Shown piece by piece: positions 37,301-46,300 of a stretch of 64,000 nt of DNA. Each line of letters begins with the position of its first letter. The stretch's first letter is position 1. The DNA comes from Ypsolopha sequella (lineage: Eukaryota > Arthropoda > Insecta > Lepidoptera > Ypsolophidae): positions 10,921,201-10,985,200 of the forward strand of contig OW203984.1 in the NCBI GenBank assembly GCA_934047225.1. The letters run 5' to 3'. The notes under the pieces are model-generated. The model searched no databases, was not told where the DNA came from, and worked only from the letters and a program-made list of their open reading frames with translations. The translations under genes and the position numbers were made by a program.

Positions 37301-40300
37301 CTAAAACTGCGCGTTTTTGGTAACATGTCAAATCAGTCTTTAAAAACTTAGACAATTTTACGCGATTCGTTACAGCGCACTGCTACGACCGCTACGTCGT
37401 CGTAGCAAATGTAGCACGTAGCAAGCAGGGCCGTGTTCATAAATTAGAGGTCACGACACGGGTTCTAATGCCATTTCTGTCGCAGGCATTGAAAATTGTA
37501 TACCCAATCCTGCTGTCAGTGTTGAAACATGGCGAAAGTGTTAATTTATGAACGGCTATTAGTAGCACCACGTAGCTCGCTGTAGGTGCCACGCAAGTTT
37601 ATGCCGAAGAAAAGTTTATTTTGGCTAAATTCTTTTTTCGCCCTTCACAAATTTAAATCCACTTTTCATCCCAACAGCCTATGTAAAATCCAACACGGTG
37701 GCTGGTGACGCTAAGCATTCGCGTGGCGTGGTGTTAGCTGACATTGTACGAGCCAACATTCCAGTGAAGAACGGTGTTGTGCACCTGATTCAGAGGCCGC
37801 TGATGGTGGTTGACACTTCTGTCATCGACTTTCTCAAGGTAATTAACAAAAAATACAAGATTTACTATTCTGGGAAGTTCTGGATAGCTTTCCTGATACA
37901 AACAATTTTCATTTACTTGTGGTTAAACATCACCTTTGCTTACTTAAACATAATGGAAACAACAAGCTGTTTTTTGAGAACCACTCATTACATGGAAATC
38001 TAATTTATGGAATCAGTTAGATGTTTTCTACCACAACAGAACTAATTAACATAAACAGCGATTTGTTTGTCAGAAAAGCTATACCAGAAATTCATTTAAT
38101 GAAGCGTTTAATTAAATATGGTAATTTTTATAAAGCGCTCCCAATGTACATGAATTATCAGGTTTTACAATTATTATTAAGTAATCCTTTATTTATGAAA
38201 ATATTTTGTTCGTTGTATCAATTACTTCTCATTATACTCGTAATTTTAATAATGAGTCATGAAAAATATCGTTAAATTTCCGCTCCATTTATAACGGAAC
38301 CAGGCAATGAAGGTAAAAGCCAAGCCTTGATAAATTTCTTCCCTTTATTATGTTCTCCATGTTTGTGAGTGTTCCATCTCATTCCAGTATGTTTACCTTT
38401 TCATGTTTTGTCTCTATGCCAACAATTATTTTTCTTAATGTATTTATTGCACGATTTATTTATAAGTACGTGAGTTCGGTTGATTCTATCTTGAACACGT
38501 TGAATACATATGAAGTATTTATCATCATTAGAAAACGTCATGTCCATACTTAGAACAGAAGTGAAATACGAGTAGTATACTAGTTCATTTGTGAACGTTT
38601 TGTCAAATAATTTGTATGTCTATATAGTGCTATAACGAATCACGGCAACGACCAATGTATTATTAGCTAGATCAGAAGACGTTATTGTCTTATAGTATAA
38701 AAAGTAGTATTTTATTTTTATATATTTTGATAAGTACAAGTATGTATATACCTATATATGTATAATATTCTATTCTCTGTATTTCGTATGTTTATGCGTG
38801 CCTCCCTGCCGGAACCTGCATGAAACTTTGAAAACTTTAGGGAATCGTAAGTACTTTTTGAATATGCATGCCTTGATTAGCATTGTTTTCACTTCTGTGT
38901 AGATATATTGTACCTTTGATATTTAATCTAACCCTTCTCTTTGTTTGTTTAACCTACTCTCTCTTTTGTTTTGGTTTTATTTAAATTTATTTAGCTAACG
39001 TAAAAGGTCAGTACGGAAGTTTACTCAACGTTTTGTAAGCTATCAATATTTTGAAGGTACCGTTTATTAACATTATTCTTCTAATTGAAAAGTGTAACAA
39101 AATAAAAGTAAAAGTGTTTAATAAAATCAATATATTATAAAGTTTTTGGTCGGAACTCACAGAATATCTTAGCATAATTCTTACCTTCAATTCAAATATT
39201 ATTATTATTACATACGGCTTGAACACTCACGTGTAATTGCTGTTGACTATATGCCAACCGTTTCACCGATACAATTTTGGCATTATCAAGGCGAGTGTCG
39301 TTCTTAGGTTGGCATATAGTCAACAACAATCACACGTGAATGTCCAAACCGTATGTAATAATAATTTAGTATGTCAGCTCACGCGAGTTTTAATAATATT
39401 ATGGTAATAATAACAATAACATGACCATACGATTTTTATCAATATTAAACTAGTGAACTAAATATTATAGTACAACATTGCTTTATATTAGTTCTTGCAG
39501 GAACATTTTCAAACATAAAAACCGCGTAATTATGATCTGCTTTGAAAATGAAACCACATGCTCTATCTACTGAATATACTGAAGCTCTTACAAAGTAAAA
39601 TATTTGATATAATTGGAAAAATAAATTCACTTCCCCCAAAGAAAATTTTAATACCTATTCGTAATTTTCTATGGGGAAGTGATTCTTTTTTCGCCTTGTT
39701 TCAAAAGTTTTTCTATGGATGTGGTTCTGTTCAATCAATAGCTAGCGTTAAATTTTCTGAGCACGTCATAAATCTACAATTTTTGTAACGAATCATGATA
39801 ACTGGCGAAATAGAAGTATTTGGCAGTAAAGTGTGAAAATTGCGAAAATGTATGTTGACTAATTTGAAGGAACTAATAAGCCTTAACTATACACTTGTAG
39901 GAGAAGGAAGACGGACCTCTTTGCAAGTTCTACGAAGTGATAATGGATCTGGGTGCCAACAACCAGTTTCTGAACGAACTGACCTTGGCCAAAGATATCA
40001 CTCTCTTCGCGCCTTCCAATGAAGCCTGGAACGAGCTAAGCGTGCAGAATATCATCAGGTACACACATATGTATATATTCGTTTTACATATAAATAAAAA
40101 CCGGTCAAGTGCGAGTGAGACCCGCGTACCTATAATTCCGTATCGTGGTTGAAAAATTTAATGTTGTCATTTTGTTTTCTTGAATTTCTCAACGGCTATA
40201 CTTTTCCTTTAATCTTTGCGTAAGCACATATTTTGGAGGTACGGGGGGGCATACATTTTTCGTGTGTTTCAAGGATTTCTCGAAATAGATACAAGTACAT

Positions 40301-43300
40301 ATAGCCAAGCTGTATATTTTTACAATTAGCTCTCTAATGCCTATTGTTTGATACCCATATTGTATTTTTATAATTTTTTATTTTCCTTTTTTTTATATAT
40401 CTCATGTGTGTTCAACTATTTTCAATCGCTATAGTATATAGTTTTTCTGTAATTAGCCATTTATGAACAATAATTGTCATTTTTTTCATATTTTTCGGTC
40501 CACCAGTTTCGGAGAAAAGAGGTGGAGGGGACATACATTTGGGTTTTCAAAGATTAGCTTTGTCATCTGCTACGTATCGAATTATATTTTTTCATGTTTT
40601 ATACAGCGAAATCATAGATAAATGGAATTTGACTTTTTTTCTCAATCGCTATATTTTTCCTGAAAATTTACCAGGATTACCCGTAAGCATCATATTTTTC
40701 ATATGGTTTGGTCCATTGTTTGTTTTTTAGTTTTTAGTCTTTAATGGTACCGATTTGGTGAAGCACATCTGAACTTATTTGACAGGACTCAACATAATTT
40801 ACGCGTTCTTTTCTATAAAGAAAGAAAAAGACAGAACGCTTAAAATAAGGTTAGTCCTGTCAAATAAGTTAAGACGTGTTATGCCGAATCGATACCAATG
40901 TATGTCATAGTTTTCGGTAAAATGGGGTCGTTATCAGGAAACTGACTATATAATCAGGGTGTTACCAGGAAAATTACTACAAAATCAGGTCGCTACTAGG
41001 AGACGACTATAAAATCAGGTCGTTGCTAGGAACTGATTATAAAATCAGGTCGTTACCAGGAAACTGATTTTAAAATCAGGCCACAACCACGAGACTGACT
41101 AACAGGACTAGGTATTGTTATTATGTTATATAATATACTTCTTTGATCTCATGCAATTTTTACAGAAATCATCAGAAACTAAACGAGATTTTGAGCTTGC
41201 ATTTGGTGCGAGAACGGCTACCCATGGACGCCATTGTGCATAACAACATGAACCAGGTATGTATGTTATTATGTTACTTAAAACAGTATATAAAATATGT
41301 AAATTAGACAACAAGTTCTACTGGTTGAAATATAGCGCAAATTTACTATGACGTCATCAAACACTACTAATAAATCACCTACGCTTTAGGTTGATAATCA
41401 ATAAGAAATTCTCAGAAAGAACATCTTTGTTCTACCTATAAGGTACCTAACTAAACCTTATTTAACGGGCAGAACTGATTTGATTATTCACGCTTTCGGG
41501 TTTCCTCAACTAAACTCCACTCTAATCCGATTTCCACTCTAATTTGGTAGACTCTTTAAAATGACAATATGTAAGTAACTTCTTCAGAAATAAAAATAAT
41601 TATTTCTCTTTTGTTAATCTCGAAACTTATTTCTGCAGAAAAACTGTTTATATGGTTTTGAAGGACATTGTTTTGGTATGAGATTTGTTTCTTGTATAAA
41701 TAAATAAAAAATAAATATTAGGTTTTTATATCACTCTGCGCGATTCTTTTCCACTTTTCCCTCGACACAATTTTTAATTCCTTTTTATATTAATGTAGAG
41801 CGTAGACAACGTAATAACGCAGCGTTGTGATAGGGATGGGTTTCCACCCGGGAAAATTCCCGATTGTGGGAATCATTTTAACATTTTGTTTTAATATATT
41901 TTGAAATAATAGCTATCCACCATGGCAAATAATAGTAAATTTGCCGTATTTTAGCTAAATGACAGAAAGTTCTTCGTTAGTTGACAGTTTCATTGTTTTC
42001 TCCATACAAAAAATAATTCAATATTTTTTTTCTCAGAAAGTAATGCATATTTCAGAAAAACTTTATCAGTAAAAGGTGTTTGTAATAGCATCAGCAGTCT
42101 ATCACAAAAAAAATAGTTTAGTTACTTAACCTTTTAATTAAATATTTTCAAGTGCCTGTAGTTTCCAAAGCGCATATTTTCGCAGTAAGTTTCATTTTAA
42201 GTTTCATAGTATTTGTGAAGAAAAATGAAAAAAAACCACCGATTGGGAATTTTCCCCGATAAACACCGGGATTTTCCCAAACGGGAATTAACCCGGTAAT
42301 TTTCCCGATGGGTATTTTCTCGCGCCCATCTCTATTAGCGAAACACCAAACGCCGAGAAAGAGTCCCGTATCAAAGTACCTACAGTGTACGGAATAGTGA
42401 CGAAATTGCCTTAATTCATGAGACTTTTACAGCGTCCACTCTGGGAGGCTCTATATTTTGAGAGCGTTCCATTCTTTTTCCATAGGATTTATATTTGGGC
42501 TCCGAAGATGTCACTTGTATCCAAACATCTTGAAGGTACACGTTTGAGTGATGTTACCGGTAAACGAATGATCCCTAGTCTCTAGATGTTACTCTATAGA
42601 GCAGTGTTTCCCAGTCTTTTCTACCTGCGGACCGGCAAAAAAAATGAAAAACATTTCAGGGGCCGGTAGGAAATAAAAATCATTTGTTTATTATGAAGTG
42701 CTTTATTACTTGAACTATTAACTGAAAATACTCGAAAAATATAAAAGGAAAAATTAATTCGAAATATGTTGCTGTTTCTTTGCCAAAATATTTGATAGCC
42801 GTGGCTGTAAATTGGTTTCAGAAAGACGAAGCATTGTATTGACATCCATTCTGTTTCTTTGTTTTGTTTTTATAATTCATGGTTGAAAAGGTTTTTTCAC
42901 ATAAATATGTCGTGGTCGTGCGTCTTCTGTCCGACGTGGCGATTGAACAGACTATTTTTCGCGGACCGGCACCGGTCTGCGGACCATGGACTGGAAAACA
43001 CTGATATAGAGAGTGAAATAAATCATTGTCAAAAAAAAATATGTGCTGGTTCCAAAACCTCTTCAATATGAAACTTTTACTCCGCAACAATTTAAGCCCT
43101 TTATTTTCACCAACATTTCTAGATTTATCAGGAGTTGAAGAGGCCATGCAATATTACTCGTTATTTTATGCACTATGGTTTAGTTTTGAAATTTTTCTCA
43201 AAAGAAGTAATTTTAATTGTTCATTGACAGCACGGTCACCAGATCACAATTAACTACTGTTTTCCACTATGAACACCCATGATTCGGTCATGACCCTCAA

Positions 43301-46300
43301 CAAACGTTAAAAATCGTGGGGAAAATTGGCTGTCAAACGTGATTGTATAGCTAACTTCAGGCCACTATAAGCCACAATGTACTATGGTGGTTAGTTTATT
43401 TGGTTTATTTATGACTGAGTGCTGATACCTGAGCGATAGCTGAGTGTGTTTATTCCTCAGAAGATTTGTTTATTCTATTGAATCTGATGACCACACTCTA
43501 TATAATTTTTTCAAACAAGGCAGAAACCGAACATTTTCTTTTCATTAAATTCCATTGCAGTTTCAATAAAGGTCGGTTTAATTATTTTCCCTTCGTAAAT
43601 ATTTTCAATTATTCGTTGAAATATATTTTTTTCTATTTTCGCTGCTGCTTTGGAAACCAGATGCCTGGATCAGTACGTGATGTGATGATATATATACGTT
43701 TTAGTGATCATGTTTAAAGTGTCCCTCGAATGTTTGTTCAGTTGACAGTATGTTTATTTTACGTGGCATGAACGAATCGGTAGAATGGCTTTTGTTTTAC
43801 TTTGGCGACGGTTATAAAAATGGCATCATATTGAAATAACGTTTTTCACTAGCCAAAACCACACTAGAGACCAGATAAGGTATCAATAAAAAGGTTTAAT
43901 TACTCTTTACGTAAAATGAAAAATTGGTTTTCTGTATCGACTTAAAACACAATTATAATAATTACAAAAAGAGTCATTGAACCTTAGTTCTGATATTATC
44001 GAGGTTCTAGTGTTAATTTAGCTGAAACAAAGTCACCATATATTGAGTTTACAGTTTTTATCGCTTCACACCACCGGTTTAGATAAAATTTCGAAAATCA
44101 TAGACAATAATTAATAATATGCACACAGATTACGTGCTGTGGAACGTATTAAAATACCTTTGTCTACACATTTTGATCATTAAAAAAAATGGGGAACTGA
44201 TGGGGTAAAATGATAACTGTAAAACAAGTACAAAAGTGTTACATACATTATCATGTTGCTTTCAAAGATTCAAAGTGCCGACGACAGCAATACATGAATA
44301 AAACACAAGTTGCTAACATTAAATGCAGTCTGTTTTCATAAATAAATTACCCAATTTTACATCCCAGCCGCCATTAGAGTGTTATTTATAGAAGTATCAT
44401 CCATTAAAGTTGTGATCCATCGCATGGCTGTCTCGTGTTAGAAACGTATCCCTTGTAACTTTCGCATTACTTCCACCGACATACTTATTGATTGATTTGT
44501 TTTCTTAGATATATCAAGCCCCGACGGCGGCGGTGAGGAAATACTTGTATTTCAACGTTCTTAACAAGGGAAGCAACCAAACTCTGACAGTCGAAGGTGG
44601 TGGGGTGAACGCGACGGTCACTCAGCCAAATATTGCAGCTACCAACGGCTTCGTCCACATCATAGATCGGGTCCTCGGAGTTCCGTACACGACCGTCTTT
44701 GAGAAGATGAAGACTGATCCAATGCTAAAGTAAGTTAAAATTCCAAGAAGAAACTGTTAAAACTTATCTTAATCTTATAATGTATTATAGAGTTGGGAGA
44801 GGTTTTTGCCATAATGGAGGATGACAGCGTGAAACAACAGATTGTATAAGTAATATTAACGAGTGCTATTTGCGACAGCGTAATATAAGTCCGATGTCGA
44901 ATTATCGAACGATAGGTATTGTGTATTCATTCATATATTTATCACGAAAACACATTCAAGAAATTAAATAAGTAAATAAATATATCTACAACATCAAAGA
45001 CGATTTAATAAGTACCTACATTGTTATAATATTTATAATACCACGATTCTGCGCTGTGATTGGCCCTATTTATTATAAGACCCCTGGATAACCAATCGGC
45101 AGCAACGACAAGAAACACGAGCGGCGTCAGGCGGCAATATCTCAGGGACACACCTGCCTGGAGCCTGGAGCTGTTTTTGTTTAACGAGTCATATTGGAAT
45201 GATATATAATTTTTTCTAGTATCACGTACAATCTTGGCAAGAGGCAGCTATTCAACCATCAACTGAACGACCTCGAGCACCGGTACACTTACTTCGTCCC
45301 GCGCGATCACGCCTGGTTGAAATTCCAAATCAGACATCCGTCTGCGTTCAAAGCTTTGTTCAAAGAAGACTTCGGGTATTTCGTAAGTATTTTTCAAAGC
45401 TCGTTTGAAACTTTCTTTTCAAACTTTCGCTTTTATAATTCTTTGAGTGACAAGCAATATTAACTCTACACATTCTTGCCATAATGAGCACAAAATCTCG
45501 AAACCTATAGTTTTATGACTCTTGCAATTAAAATTTAAAACTTTACTATTTTGAATAATCTTTTAAGAGGGCGAAGGAAAACGTAAGAGTCTACTCAATT
45601 TAAACTTTAAAAGGCACTTTAGCATAGAAAGCTGAAGCGTAGGATGCTAGACATTTTAACGAGATTTTCTTAACCAGTTTATTTCTATAAATTCGATATT
45701 ATTGCATGTTTTTCAAGCAACGTTTAATTTAACAACAAGACGTAATTGTCATCTTACTTCTTTATCAAAATTGAATTTGGGAGTTTGCAAAATTAACCCG
45801 AATAAGCGTTTACGTTGAGTTTGTAGAGTGAATTTCACCAGCTTTTTGTGTTTTTTCAAATATTTTCATGTAAAGACAATGAAATTTTGTATTTTATATA
45901 CAAGCAGACATAGCACATTTGTGGTATGGGTACAATTCAAATTCTATTTTGAAACTGCGACTGGAAACTCCTGCAAAACAAACTATAAACTCGTATGTCT
46001 TTAGTAAAACTTTGTTCAAATCGACCTTTATATTTCACAGACTAAGCAGATTCTAGAACGGCATCTGATCAAAGCTGGCCGAGCCTACACCGTGTCAGAC
46101 TTAAAGCTTCTAGCCAATGAAACGCACGCCTTCGTGTTGCCGACTTCACGCGACCCACTAAGACTGCGTGTCAAGGAATCTGATAAGAGTAAGCTTTTAG
46201 TGATCTATTAAACTTGTTTCGCTATCAGATGTTGCAATCTGCTGTTACAGAAGCTCTTTGAAAATACGAGTAAAAGCGATTTTATTTTATTGATAAAGTC

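Noticed and set aside
37839..39190. Alternative Fas1 microexon
   Set aside because: A 3-9-nt exon cannot be told from noise by eye in this or neighbouring introns; no transcript evidence.
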